Notes: generated from the sequence alone by a model not told the origin. DNA of 64,000 nt from Adiantum capillus-veneris (GCA_014529385.2 CM043963.1:97684412-97748411); one strand, 5' to 3'; counted from the stretch's first letter, positions 10,404 through 21,628 are shown. Numbers and translations: made by a program.

Positions 10404-11104
10404 TTACTCAGATAAATCTTGAACTGTACGTACCCATTGTTGAGGAATGGTTGCCACCCCCCGATTTGTCTGGTTCTCCCCTTGAACTTCTTCCGTCATA
10501 CTTGAGGTAGGATTGGGAACCATTGCTTCGTATCCCAACGCACCTTTCTCAATCTTGTTTTTAATTTTCTGGCTTTTTGCCCGTGCAATAGCGATGACAG
10601 CTCCGTTGTAATTCTTTGGGCTCTCAAAATCCACCTTTTCATGAACTTTGAGATGCAAACAAGCCATAAATTTTTCCAATTTAAAGTACTCACCACCATT
10701 AGCCAATGCATGGCAACTGCATAGTCTTTCCAACATTCCTCGAAGCGGCTGAGGAAAACACCGAACTCTTCGTTCACATCTTGCTTCAAATTCTTCAGTT
10801 TTGTATCCAGATCAACAGGGGACACCTCTTTACAAAAATCATGCAAAAAGCAAGTCCACAATGCCAACCACATAAGTCTTGGCTCTCCTTCCAGGGCATA
10901 GAACCATGTCTTTGCTCTTCCGCGCATCAACACCAATATCGTTTTCATCTTGCTATCTTCATTTAGCATATGAAGTAATAGCATATACAAAGATCGGCCA
11001 TCCACTCCTCTAGATCTTCTTCTCTGGTCAAAACTGGTCCATAACTGTGCGTTGCCATCTCTCCTTGATGGAAACAACCTTCTTTGTTTAAAACCGATGA
11101 GCAA
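10404..11104 (-). pseudogene. Gypsy gag (capsid) region
   Basis: Overlapping minus-strand frames show the Retrotrans_gag pattern: MRGRAKTWFYALEGEP, then FLHDFCKEVSPVDLD, KLKNLKQDVNEEFGVFLSRF, then LEKFMACLHLKVHEKVDF. One frameshift near 10700 splits it. Gag forms the particle that packages element RNA. The start is placed by the primer binding site just upstream (11114-11130), which leaves only a very short leader. Confidence 0.7.
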
Positions 11105-11113
11105 TCAGCTGCT

Positions 11114-11130
11114 CCTCAGTGGGGGCACCA
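11114..11130 (-). promoter_or_regulatory. Primer binding site of the Gypsy element
   Basis: On the minus strand this reads TGGTGCCCCCACTGAGG, the same site as at 33961-33977 (TGGTGCCCCCACGGAGG) before the second Gypsy element. A site like this lies directly after the 5' LTR and primes minus-strand DNA. The shared site links the two families. Confidence 0.7.
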
Positions 11131-11135
11131 AAAGA

Positions 11136-11850
11136 TGGAGAGGGGTAATGAGGAACACACCCGACACACAATACAATGCCTCCCTATAGCTCAAGGTATC
11201 CACAACACCCCTAACCTCTCGAATAACACCTTCAGATTGGCTAATTTGGGTTAACAGAACCACCTTTGTGCACAAAACAACAATCTCCTACTCTGCAAAA
11301 ACACCACTTAGCACAAATGCACCTTGACAACTCAACTCACCCTTCCCAACTCACACATCACCCCGATTTTGCCCTCTTTGCACCACCACTCTATACGATG
11401 CGGGCACACACCTCTGCAAGCATCAACATGCACACAAAGAGCAAGAGAAAAGAAGGGGGATGCAGAGAAGCGACACCCGGAAAATGGAGCAAAGGTTAAG
11501 TAGTATTTAGCAAGGAGATAGTAGAATCAATTTTGCAGCTCCAATGGAAAACTTCTACACACAATGGAAAACTTCTACACACAGGTTGTAGACTTGCAAA
11601 ATATCTTGTTGGCAAAAAAGCCCTTTAATTTTCATGTGCAGCCCCTTTTATAGGAGTTGCTAAGCTCAAAGAAAAAAGGGGAGCTCCCTAGCTCGTGCAC
11701 CTTAACTTGAGCTCCTTTTGGTATTTTTTATATCACCTTTACTTGCTTTAATCCTTTTAGAAACCTCTGCATGAGCTTGCCACCCTTACAAGTTTCTATT
11801 TCCACTCTCCCTCCCCCTCACATGGCACTTTGATCACTTTGTCCGGCTTG
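11136..11850 (-). repeat. 5' LTR of the minus-strand Gypsy element (outer end approximate)
   Basis: The inner end is set by CA five bases before the primer site. A TATA box (TATAAAAGG on the minus strand, 11645-11655) fits an LTR promoter. Inside is a 22-bp direct duplication at 11541-11583 (AATGGAAAACTTCTACACAC). The outer end is not certain; I stop near 11850, before the CT arrays. No 3' partner LTR was recognised beyond the inversion. Confidence 0.5.
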
Positions 11851-11977
11851 GGTTTGGGCCCTTGGAATTGCCCCTTTGGATTGCTTTGGCCACTTTAAAT
11901 TATCCTCTAGGCCGCCTGGCTTGTCCACCCTTTGAACTGGCCCTTACCTCACCTTGGAGCAACCTCGGATTTCTTCT

Positions 11978-11978
<1 letters not shown>

Positions 11979-12018
<40 letters not shown>

Positions 12019-12080
12019 CCCGCTTTTGGATTGTACCTTCTTGCTTCCCTTGGCACATGGCACCCCCTTGGGGGATCTTT

Positions 12081-12146
<66 letters not shown>
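11979..12146 (+). repeat. Two (CT)n arrays
   Basis: CT runs at 11979-12015 and 12084-12146 are separated by 68 bp of unique sequence. Long Ser-Leu and Arg-Glu reading frames here are products of the repeat. Confidence 0.95.
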
Positions 12147-12152
<6 letters not shown>

Positions 12153-12180
12153 GGAACCACCTCCTATATTTGTGCTCGGG

Positions 12181-12204
12181 ACCACTAGCGATATTGCTAG
12201 TGGT
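12181..12204. repeat. Perfect 9-bp inverted repeat
   Basis: ACCACTAGC and GCTAGTGGT flank a 6-base loop. It shares the CACTAGC word with the 63.56 kb palindrome. Confidence 0.8.
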
Positions 12205-13089
12205 GCCCTAGCCTTTGCCTCAAAAAGCTTGGCGGCGTGTGAACCGGCCCACAGCGGGCACCATGCCAGGTCATCATCATGCGCGCCTCCACTCAAAGCC
12301 ATCGTCGGCCAATGTCAGCGGGCTGCGCCATGTGCTACCTTCACAAACCAAGATCGTTGCCAGCGATCAACTGTGCCAGCACGCACGGCCACAACAGAGT
12401 GTGGATACAGCCCGCCATCGCTGAGCACTAGGGAGAGCTTTCTCTCGCCTTCACAGTCACAAATGGGCTCACACCCCGGGTGATATATGCTGGCCGCCTT
12501 CTTCAACACTTTGCATGTGGCTTTAATGCCATCCTGCTACGTGCCTGCATATGGGGGTGCCTCTCCTTTAAGTGGGTTGAACAAATCTCCATTAGCATAG
12601 AAAAACACTTTTTTTTTAATGCCATTTCCTTCCCCTGCCATTTCATACCTGAGGCTCCAATTGCCCTGCTATAAAAGGCCAACCGCAACTCCACTTTTTT
12701 TACTCCGAACCCCTTTATTCTTGCCGCATTTTGATTCCCTCATGGTCTCGAACAGCGAGTACCAAAATTGAAAAAAACATATGGCATCACTTTTACTGCG
12801 ACTGCTCCTTGACATCCAATTGCTTTAACTTTCCGATCTGGGGTTTGTTTGACAAGAAACAACTTCCTTCCATCTCCATATGAAGTGTTCTACCTTCCAG
12901 AACCTGGTCAAACCCAAAAGGATGCTCGATGGCCCAATTCCCAATGCAGTCAACCCGGTCCATAACTGGCCCCCGACAAAACTTCAATTGGCCATAACTT
13001 GCAATCCAGAGCTCTGATTGGCAATCCGAGAAGACAGGGATGCTCCAGAATGCAAGCACTACACATTTATACAATAACATCCACTTGGG
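12205..13089. other. Gene-free stretch
   Basis: Moderately GC-rich sequence without a recognisable gene. Several frames of 60-95 codons are open on both strands, but none shows a known motif. Confidence 0.5.
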
Positions 13090-13370
13090 CCACCTATCCC
13101 CAACTGCTCTAAAACATATCTAATGAGTGAAAAAGGGCCTTGAATGCTTCATTGACTTGCATGCATGGGTAAACTTGTGAGCTCATTCCCAATCATGGGG
13201 TGGCTCCCTTATCAACCGATGGACCTTTGATCCATTGGAACTGTCATCGCTCATCACGAGCATGGTGTAATTGTTATGTTATGATAACATAATACACTCA
13301 CTTTTGTGAGTTTTGCCAAAACAAAAAAAAGTATGAGATAGATATGGTTTAAGTTGCACCTTTCAAGGTG
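13090..13370. repeat. Dispersed repeat, copy A (partner at 18020-18275)
   Basis: Starts near CTAATGAGTGAAAAAGGGCC and runs to GATAGGGCTATATCATGC, matching 18.02-18.27 kb in direct orientation with a small number of differences and a short indel. It carries two hairpins: TTATGTTA-TGA-TAACATAA and ACTCAC-TTTT-GTGAGT. After it, pieces of its tail (GGTGATAGGGCTATATCATGCTAGTGTA, as short blocks) recur to about 13560. Confidence 0.8.
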
Positions 13371-13930
13371 ATAGGGCTATATCATGCTAGTGTAAAAACG
13401 ATTACTCTTTATCAATACACTCCTTTAATACACTCTTATTAATAACACTCCTATTAATACCTCTCAAGGTGATAGGGCTATATCATGCTAGTGTATAAAC
13501 GATTACTCTTTATTAATAAACTCTTATATGTTTATATCATGCTAGAAAACGATTACTCCTATTAATACACTCTTTATTCTTTTGTTCTCTAAATCCTTTT
13601 TCAACAAAACAAAAAAATGAATGCAGCTTTAAAAAATAACATTTGGAAGGACATGGCGTATTTCTCTTCAAGACTTTCAAGGCTTGGACACATGTTTCAC
13701 AAATAGAATTGAACGACCTTCATCTAGGGTACGGGGCCATAAGTACCTTTATGGAGGCATTAGATTTGTCTGTGTTGCATCGTTTCGAGCATGGATAGGC
13801 AAGCACAACAAAAAACTTGGCGAGAATGCAACTCAACACGCGAAGATTGGCATTGTTTTCTGGTTTCGTGTGTGTTACAAAAGTGAGAGCCAGTTACTAG
13901 TCACTTGAGGGGGTATTTAAAGACTAAGCA

Positions 13931-13992
13931 GCCGGCAAGGATCAAACTGACAATCGAATGGCCAACACTCAATCCCAATCGCGCTACCCATC
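13931..13992 (-). repeat. tRNA-derived SINE head (Pol III A and B boxes)
   Basis: On the minus strand a box A-like GTAGCGCGATTGGG (within 13969-13990) is followed by a box B-like CAGTTTGATCCTTGCC (13934-13949), about 20 bases later. The order and words fit a tRNA-derived Pol III promoter as found in SINEs. A cloverleaf is not convincing, so it is not called as a tRNA gene. Confidence 0.55.
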
Positions 13993-14151
13993 CAATCTCT
14001 CACTTGATCGTGTCCTATTCCTGGTGCTTAAATGTGTTAAATTATTGGGAGTGGACACATCCCATACCTGGACCCCGTCCCGTAATTGTTCTGCTTACCG
14101 TATATGGAATCACTAAGGCCTTTAGCAAGCCAAAAGACACACAAGAATTAA

Positions 14152-14180
14152 CTAGTATGTGACCTGCACATTGCTGCAGC
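14152..14180 (-). mobile_element. Helitron 3' terminus (family with CACATACTAG end)
   Basis: On the minus strand a hairpin (CTGCA, 6-base loop, TGCAG; plus positions 14164-14179) is followed by GTCACATACTAG and a host T (14151). A 5-bp stem a few bases before CTAG|T is the canonical Helitron 3' end. The same end, without CpG decay, stands at 24492-24519 on the plus strand. The body should extend to the right; its 5' end was not identified. Confidence 0.65.
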
Positions 14181-14417
14181 CAAGGAAACAATGCCTCTAT
14201 TCTCATAGGGGTATCTTCTCTTCCAAGTGGAACACTGTCAATACTCTCTTCCTACACGTATAGTCTCGCATTTATAAAAGTGATGCATGACACGACCTCT
14301 TAATAGATGCTGCAAAGCATTCTTTTGATACCAAGATTGGAAGCTTCTCATAGACATTATTTTTCATGAGGTGATAGCCCTTGTTCAACAAACTTAGGAG
14401 TGCTCTAATTCTATTGG

Positions 14418-14550
<133 letters not shown>

Positions 14551-14769
14551 TTACTTCATTTGGTCTACCTTGATCTAGCAATGCTACCAAGCTTGATTAT
14601 AGAGATTAGATAAGTTAGCATGGTGTGAAGAGATGAAATCTAAGAGAATAAAACTTTTTTTTATGAAGTGAGTTCTAGAATTGGTTTCAATGATAGCAAC
14701 GCAATTGGATTTAATATCTCCGCTCCACTCTCTTACTTGCTTCTATCCTTGTAAGTATGTATGGATGTA

Positions 14770-14800
14770 TGTACACACATATATATATATATATCTATAT

Positions 14801-14854
<54 letters not shown>

Positions 14855-14938
14855 GCTTGAAGCGAAGATTTGTCACATAAGACTTGAGACATCATGATAT
14901 GTTTCAATTATATCTATATGTACACATAGTGTGCGAGC

Positions 14939-14979
<41 letters not shown>

Positions 14980-15050
14980 TGCTTGAAGGAAAGATTTGTC
15001 ACATAGGTCTTGAGTTTGTCACATTTGTCATGGAGAGGCATCTTGCTATT
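14770..15050 (+). repeat. Duplicated AC-microsatellite unit
   Basis: AT/AC arrays at 14778-14854 and GC/AC at 14938-14980 are each followed by GCTTGAAG..AAGATTTGTCACATA. The array and its flank were therefore duplicated together, about 125 bp apart. Confidence 0.8.
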
Positions 15051-15189
15051 GTTCCAATACAATAACTAAGACATTCAAAGTTTCTATGCTCCCCTCGCCC
15101 CCCCCGCCCCCAAAACCCTCTAGTTGAAGTGACTATCCCAGGTGGACATATAAAAAGGAGAAGCGAACTCTTTTTTCTCATTTTTTTGA

Positions 15190-15215
15190 AAAGAAAAATA
15201 TAGATGGCTATGATT

Positions 15216-15248
<33 letters not shown>

Positions 15249-15317
15249 CATCAGATAGATCTTTGAGATTTCATTGGATGTTCTTACAACATTTCAAATT
15301 CTCCTTTTATCAAGACA

Positions 15318-15353
<36 letters not shown>

Positions 15354-16209
15354 AGAGAGAGAGAAGAGATGAAACAAAAATAACTTTATTCTTACCCATG
15401 TTGTGATATATCTTTTGGGATTGTTCTGATGGCATTAAAAATTTTCTTCTTGTTTATCTTCTCTCTCTCTTTATCCTCCTCCTCCTCCTTCCCATAGATA
15501 TTCACTTTTGTAGAAGGCTTGTCTTATAACTTTTAAAGTCACTTTAGATGGTTCCTACACGCGAGCATTTTGTTCTGTCTTCCTCTCTCCTCTTGCGTCA
15601 TTTGTTGGACTTTGCATTTCAACACATTAAATACGGCACTTAACAATTTTCCTCTCCCCCCCCCCCTCTCTCTCTCTCTCTCTCGCATTGATTTTAGATT
15701 GGCACCCTTACCTACCAAAATCTAAGGATTTTATAGATTTTTAAGCATGGCCCACATGTTAACTCTTAAAAATGAGAAGAACAAAATATTCAAGGATTGG
15801 TAAAAGGTCCATCAACTGGGAAATCTCTCTACCCATTTGGGGTGTTCTCTCTCGTTGATTTTAGATTGGTAACCTTGTTTGCCAAAATTTAAGGAATTTA
15901 TAGACTTTGAGGCATGACCCACATGCTAAATCTTAAAAATGAAAAGAAAAAAATATCTAAGAATTGGTAAAAGATCCATTAAGTGGAAAATCTCTCTACC
16001 TATTTGGGGTGTTAAGTTGAGGGTTGGTCTTTGTCGGGCATTTAATCCATTTTTACGGGTAAAAAACTTTAGCTATCCTTTTAAAAATACACTAATGCCA
16101 AAAAATAATATCTTGAAAATTGAAAAAGTGTGTGAGCCCAACGGTAAAATCTTTCTTTCTCTCTCTCCCCCTCATAAATGTACATGTGTATGCACACATG
16201 CAATGTGAT

Positions 16210-16286
<77 letters not shown>

Positions 16287-16295
16287 CAATGTGGT

Positions 16296-16343
<48 letters not shown>

Positions 16344-16932
16344 GGTTAATAATGTGGATAATGATCCCTACATTTGCATGCCATGTATGTTCTCAAAGGG
16401 AGACAACCTCAAGTTGACGTTAGGCGAGCTTTTTTCTTTTTTTCAATCTCTTTAAAAAAATACATATTTCTAAATTTTTTTAAAACATATCAATATTAGT
16501 TTTGAAAAAAGCGCCTTGAAAAGATAAAACAAAATATATCTTCAAAAATTATATTTCCATTAGACAAAAATCACTAATTTTTTTATTTTTTTTTGTTATA
16601 TCTTCAAAAAGTAAATTCGCATTAAGTAACAAAACCTCCACTAAAGTTATCCCCTTTTGGTTATGTGCAATCAAACTTCAACATTTATTTTATGTGGAAT
16701 AGAAAGTCTCTTGGCTTTACATTTGAAAAGACTTGTCACTTCTTACTTTTTGAAAGCTGTCATTTCTTACAATCTTACCCTTTACTTTTGCATTTTAGAT
16801 TAGATGTTTTGTAAGGTGTTTTTTGAAATGAACCGGGACTGGGACTGACACGTGGACGCCCTCTCCTTCCTTGAAAATTTTAAGCTGCATTATAATGAGT
16901 ATAGATTTAAGCTCCACTATAAAGAGTATAGA
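15190..16932. other. Gene-free, microsatellite-rich stretch
   Basis: (CT)n at about 15218-15246, (GT)n 15319-15338, (GA)n 15341-15365. A block of (CT)n-(AC)n-(CT)n lies at 16212-16340. A segment near 15690-15830 (TTGATTTTAGATTGG, then GGCATGACCCACATG) is repeated at 15850-16020, about 165 bp further on. No gene is recognised. Confidence 0.7.
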
Positions 16933-17062
16933 AGGTTGCAAATTCAAGTTTTTTCAATAGTCACCTTGCATATTCAACTCTTGGAAATTCATCACATCAT
17001 ATCAATGCAAGCTTTATTGTAACCCCAAGTAGCCAAATAAAGAACTAGTGTAGCGGGGGGGG

Positions 17063-17103
<41 letters not shown>

Positions 17104-17316
17104 TTATAGAGGCCTTGCATATTCCATGTTCCCCTTGCATGCCATCCACGTGGCTCCTATTAGCCCTTATTCATAAAACGCTTGTCCCATAGTTCCACCC
17201 TTGCAAATTCAAGGTTCTTTCAATAATCTCCTGGAATATTCAACTCTTGGAATTTCACCACATTATATCAATGCTAGATTTACTTTAACCTCAAGTAACC
17301 AAATAAAGAACTAGTG

Positions 17317-17362
<46 letters not shown>

Positions 17363-17366
17363 CTTA
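16933..17366 (+). repeat. Diverged tandem duplication, period about 266 bp, each ending in (GA)n
   Basis: TTGCAAATTCAAG...ATTCAACTCTTGG...CCAAATAAAGAACTAGTG occurs from about 16935 and again from 17201. Each copy ends in an AG array (17067-17100 after a G run; 17318-17361). Confidence 0.8.
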
Positions 17367-17441
17367 AGGGAGGGAACCAAATTTTGTCACATCGAGCACT
17401 CTATCATAACCAAGAGTCCAACTTGATGAGATTAAACAATA

Positions 17442-17598
17442 CTAGTACAGACGACCGCCTTCGGCGGCCTCTCTCTCTCCCCCCTCTCTCCCTCTTTATT
17501 GCGTGCAAAGGGGCTTTTTTAGTTTTGGACTCACCCTTCAGGTCGCAGATTGCGACACGTGTAAAGGGCTCGCCCTTCCGCCATATTATATTAGTAGA
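17442..17598 (-). mobile_element. Complete-looking 157-bp non-autonomous Helitron
   Basis: On the minus strand the element starts TCTACTAATATAATATGG directly after an A (17599) and ends with a hairpin CCGCC-GAA-GGCGG, nine bases, then CTAG directly before a T (17441). A-TC...CTRR-T insertion, the AT-rich start and the subterminal hairpin are the three hallmarks of Helitron ends. The interior contains a short purine repeat and a second hairpin (GTCGCA-ATC-TGCGAC on this strand) and no coding potential. It would depend on an autonomous Helitron; the 1-3.1 kb remnant is not shown to be its partner. Confidence 0.7.
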
Positions 17599-17642
17599 TA
17601 CTAATGGATTTGAGTTAGTTAAGAAGTATGAGATAGATGGGA

Positions 17643-18019
17643 GCTTTGCCAACTAGGGTTAAGATTTCCATCAGGGGAATTGGTTCGAATAAATGCTCGC
17701 AATTCAAAACGGCTTTCAAAGACCTCCCTCGTCTATTCAAGGCATGCCCATCAATTTGTGGACTGGTAGGGAAGATTTACAAATGAACTCAAAAGACCTA
17801 GAAAATAGGATTCTTCAAGAACGATCTCTTCTTGGGAGGAAGGTGTTCAAGAGCCAAACGACGCTTATCACTATGCAAATAGTGAGGTTCTGTTACTTCA
17901 AAAATATTCGAAAGACAAGGAACTGTCGGATTTTTGAGAATACCATGGAAACAACTAAGTTCACAAAAATTATCCAAGAAAGTCGGGGGCAATCATCATC
18001 ATGGAAAAACAGATGTAAT
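17643..18019. other. Unrecognised sequence
   Basis: A 120-codon open frame (17693-18055, plus) is lysine/arginine-rich and shows no motif I know. It runs into the dispersed repeat at 18020, so it is probably not a gene. Confidence 0.4.
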
Positions 18020-18275
18020 CTAATGAGTGAAAAAGGGCCTTGGATGCTTCATTGACTGGCATGCATGGGTAAAGTTGTGAGCTGATTCCCAATCATGGGG
18101 TGGCTCCCCTATCAACCGATGTAACCTTAACCCATTGGAACTGTCATGGGGCGTAATTGTTAAGTTTTGATAACATAATACACTCACTTTTGTGAGTTTT
18201 GCCAAAAAAGAAAAAAGTATGAGATAGATATGGTTTAAGTTGCACCTTTCAAGGTGATAGGGCTATATCATGCAA
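18020..18275. repeat. Dispersed repeat, copy B (partner at 13090-13370)
   Basis: Direct-orientation match to copy A. The first hairpin is imperfect here (TTAAGTTT...TAACATAA) while the second (ACTCAC-TTTT-GTGAGT) is intact. Confidence 0.8.
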
Positions 18276-18780
18276 CAACACTAATCAATAGCATTATAAT
18301 TACTTGCAAGAACACTAATCAATAGCATTATAATTAATCAATAGTAAAAACGATTACTTGCAACAACACTAATCAATAGCATTATAATTAACAAAGTTAG
18401 TTGAAATGGGAGCAAAATTGATAAACACCCACATCGTGGCTTGGCCTCATAAGAATTTTCCATATAAATTAGTTGTTATGGCAAAAATGTGGTGTCCATT
18501 TTGGACCAGAGGAGAACTATGATTCTATTTTTCTATTGTATGAATCTATGTTTCTAAACTAGGATTGAAAACCTAGGCACATCATGTGTTGGCCTCATAA
18601 GAATTTTCCATATAAATTAGTTGTTATGATAGAAATGTGGTGTCCAAACAATGATAACGATAGGTGAGGTTTTAGTGACAAAAGAGTGGTAGCGACGAGA
18701 ATATGTTGGTACATATGAATCTATTTTTCTATTGTAGGAATCTATGTTTCTAAACTAGGATTTGAAAACCTAGGCTTTAA
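18276..18780 (+). repeat. Nested short tandem and interspersed duplications
   Basis: ACACTAATCAATAGCATTATAATTA-type units occur three times at about 18276-18395. A block GGCCTCATAAGAATTTTCC occurs at about 18443 and 18591. A block CTATTTTTCTATTGTA with its downstream flank occurs near 18523 and 18718. Confidence 0.75.
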
Positions 18781-19096
18781 AAATCCCTAATATTTATACA
18801 CTAAGCTAATGTTGGTAGCTAGAGAAACTAAGTTTGTCTATAATTGTATGCACGTGTGTTGTTCCCATTAGAACAATATACTACTCTTGTGGTATCTCAT
18901 GAAAGATCAGAGCTTAAACATCTCCACAAGTTGATGGTGTGAGGAGATTGTGCGCATCTTATGGCGAGGACGTGTAAAAAGAAGTTCAAAAACAAAAAAC
19001 AAAAAACACTTCTCAAACACACCCAAAAAGGTTACCCTTTGCAAGTCTGTCTCAATCATCATCTTTTATAAAGGTTCAAATAGCATGCCAAAATTC

Positions 19097-19099
<3 letters not shown>

Positions 19100-19130
<31 letters not shown>

Positions 19131-19200
19131 GCATGTACATGTAGGGACAAAGAAATACACACAAGGATTCTCTCACACACACAAACATGCGTGTGTGGCA

Positions 19201-19248
<48 letters not shown>

Positions 19249-19340
19249 CTTGCTTTTATATGCATGGATAATAAGGAGAGGAGAACACGGGGGGGGGGGG
19301 GGGGGGGGGGGGGAGAGGGAGAGAGAGAGAGAGAGAGAGG
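19100..19340 (+). repeat. Microsatellite cluster with 25-base poly-G run
   Basis: (GA)n 19102-19131, (AT)n 19204-19246, G run 19289-19313, (GA)n 19319-19339. There is a 28-bp duplication just after it (CTAAAAGAAGTAC.GTCAAATATTTGGAT, from about 19359 and 19388). Confidence 0.9.
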
Positions 19341-19639
19341 CCAAAGTATGGGCAATCTCCTAAAAGAAGTACCGTCAAATATTTGGATCCTAAAAGAAGT
19401 ACGGTCAAATATTTGGATTGAAAAGCTCTGTGCTTAGATTCATCCATTTCAAAGGTATGCTCAACTCTTTCTTTTTGTAATAGAGCTTCAACACACTTTG
19501 GAGCACTTTGAATTTTAATTTTTGCTTTGAGGTATGCTTGCGCAATTCTTAGATAGTTCATGCTAACGAGCGAGGCTCCCGCTGCCTCTAGTGGCTGTGC
19601 TTCCTACAATAGCAAGGAAAGAAAAATTACTCAAAGCAA

Positions 19640-19907
19640 TGGACATATGTCTTGAACAATATTAGAACCATGAAAGTAAAATCTAATAGATGTCATGCTA
19701 GTGAGATACAAAGCTTTCTCAACCAGCTCCTTTCTCGTGCTATTCATAATGACCTTTGCCTCCTTGAATATTGAATCTACTTATACAAGCAAGTTGATCG
19801 AGCTATTGATGCCCTCTTCATGCATGAGCACCCATATCTACTTTCCACAAACCTTGCATTTACAACCCTTTGCCCTCAACATGCCCTCATCTTCTTTTCT
19901 TGGCTCA

Positions 19908-19960
<53 letters not shown>

Positions 19961-20290
19961 GGTGGGCTACTAATTTGACAACTTTGACAATCTTGATACT
20001 TCTCGATTGGCCTTCTACTTCTCTCTCTCATTCACCTCCATGAGTTCGGGGAGGGGGGACGCTAGCGCTAGTGCTAGTGCTAGTGCCCTCTAGCCTTCAA
20101 TTTAAAAGAGAAGGCGGGGGGGGGGGGGGCGCTTGAGGGACCCTGCATGTGAAAGTGCCCTACAAGCCCACCACATCATCACCTGCTACTAGATCTACTG
20201 TCCACTATCGCAACGTCGTCCAATGACTGAGAGCGCTGCCCGACTGTGCAAAACTAGCGATAGAGCCTGTAAAACAGAATTGCACTTGTA
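19640..20290 (+). repeat. Inverted-repeat partner 1 (partner at 63380-64000)
   Basis: The reverse complement of this stretch is found at the right end of the window. Shared landmarks are GTGAGATACAAAGCTTTCTC, CATGCATGAGCACCCATATC, the (GA)n at 19917-19954, the CTAGTGCTAGTG cluster near 20065-20085 and AGTGCCCTA near 20155. On the minus strand both copies can be read as a degenerate protein with ELVEKALYLTSMT. I do not recognise it; several stops interrupt both copies, so a captured gene fragment or element remnant is likely. Confidence 0.75.
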
Positions 20291-20406
20291 ACATTGAGAG
20301 TACGGAATTAAGATAGTTCTAGTGAGAATTTCTTAAGAGAATTCATCATAAACATAAGAAGGATACTTGATTAGGGGTAGAAACCTAACCCTTATACCTA
20401 GCTAGC

Positions 20407-21628
20407 TTGATCAAGGTTGGTAGTAAAAGGCGATCCTCTGCTGGCTATCAAGCAAGGGATTCTCTCCCTCAAGGATTGGTTTTTTCTATAAAGAAGCTGT
20501 TGAAGTTTTTTGAAGAAGTGCAATTCAAACATGTTAGGAGGGAACAAAACCAGGAGGCAGATCGATTGGCTAGCACTCGTGTTCAAACTCATGTGTCAAG
20601 TTTGGATGTGGCACCGCCTACTTATGCAGGTAGGGAGACTTTAAAAGACATTGATGATTTCTTGAGCACAGGTCAATGTTCTGAAGGACTGTCAAAGCTA
20701 TAAAGGAGGAGGATTGTTTAGAGAGCTCGAAAGTTCACTTCAGTAGGAGAATATCTAATGACGCATGGTCAAGATAAAGTGTTGCACCGAGTCCTTTACA
20801 AAGAGGAAATTGGTATGGTATTGGAGCAGTGCCACGAGGAGAGCGGACATCAAGGTAAGGATTAGGTTTTGTTTTGTATTTTAAGAAGCGGGTTTTGGTG
20901 GCCTTCTATTGTGCGGGATGTGCACTATTGGTGCAAGACATGCCATCAATGATAAGTAATGGGTGAAAGAAGATTGCTAGCCAAGCAGCAAGGGGCTATC
21001 ATAGCACAGTATGCCTTTGAAAAGTGGGGTTTGGATGCTATGGGTCCATTGCCCAAGTCATCCAGCGGTAAAAAGTATATTGTGGTGGCCATAGACTATC
21101 TCACCAGGTGGGTTGAGGCTAAAGCGATAAAAGAGGTAAATGCTCATACTATTGCTCAGTTTGTTTTTTTGATTGCATATGTTACCGTTTTGGGGTGCCT
21201 TGGGTGCTCATATCTGATTGAGGACAAGGATTCAGAAGTAAGTTGGTGTGTGCACTAGTGGAAAAGCTGGGTATTCAACATCAGTTTTCATCTCCATATC
21301 ATCCACAGTGCAATGGTTTGGTGGAAAGCGCCAATGGACAGATAGTCAAGAAGCTTACTAAGTACATCTACAAGCAGGTTGAAGAGTGGGAGTCTAACCT
21401 TGGAAAATGTTTGTGGGCTTACAGGACTTCTTACAAAGTGGCTACCAGCTTTACTCCGTATGAGTTGGTCCATGGCAAGGAAGCAGTATTGCCTGTGCAT
21501 GTGTAGTTAGGAGCTCTCAAAGGTTTGTGGCAGGTTGATAAAGCTCATCAAGATGTTTTGCAAGACAAGATTACGAGTCTTGAAACTTTGAAGATGGATC
21601 GTGAAGCGGAAACGGATATCTATGTGAA
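20407..21628 (+). pseudogene. Gypsy RNase H tail and integrase, second copy (not inverted)
   Basis: This is a close relative of 6665-7475 plus 4975-5383, here in one orientation: FKHVRREQNQEADRLAS, the HEESGHQ...CKTCHQ zinc finger, WGLDAMGPLPKS, IDYLTRWVEAKAI, then KLVCALVEKLGIQH and YHPQCNGLVESANGQ. Stops or frameshifts lie at about 20701, 20864, 20953 and 21180-21215. It breaks off at LETLKMDREAE...NVG where the short LTR starts, the same junction as at 5384. It lacks gag, protease and RT. Confidence 0.85.

Noticed and set aside
11862..12483. Long open frames rich in Ser-Leu or Arg-Glu (also at 16081-16455, 19066-19437, 28733-29609, 31128-32761)
   Set aside because: They are translations of (CT)n/(GA)n and poly-C tracts, open on both strands, with no independent motif.
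17693..18055. 120-codon plus-strand gene
   Set aside because: No motif and its end lies inside the dispersed repeat at 18020.
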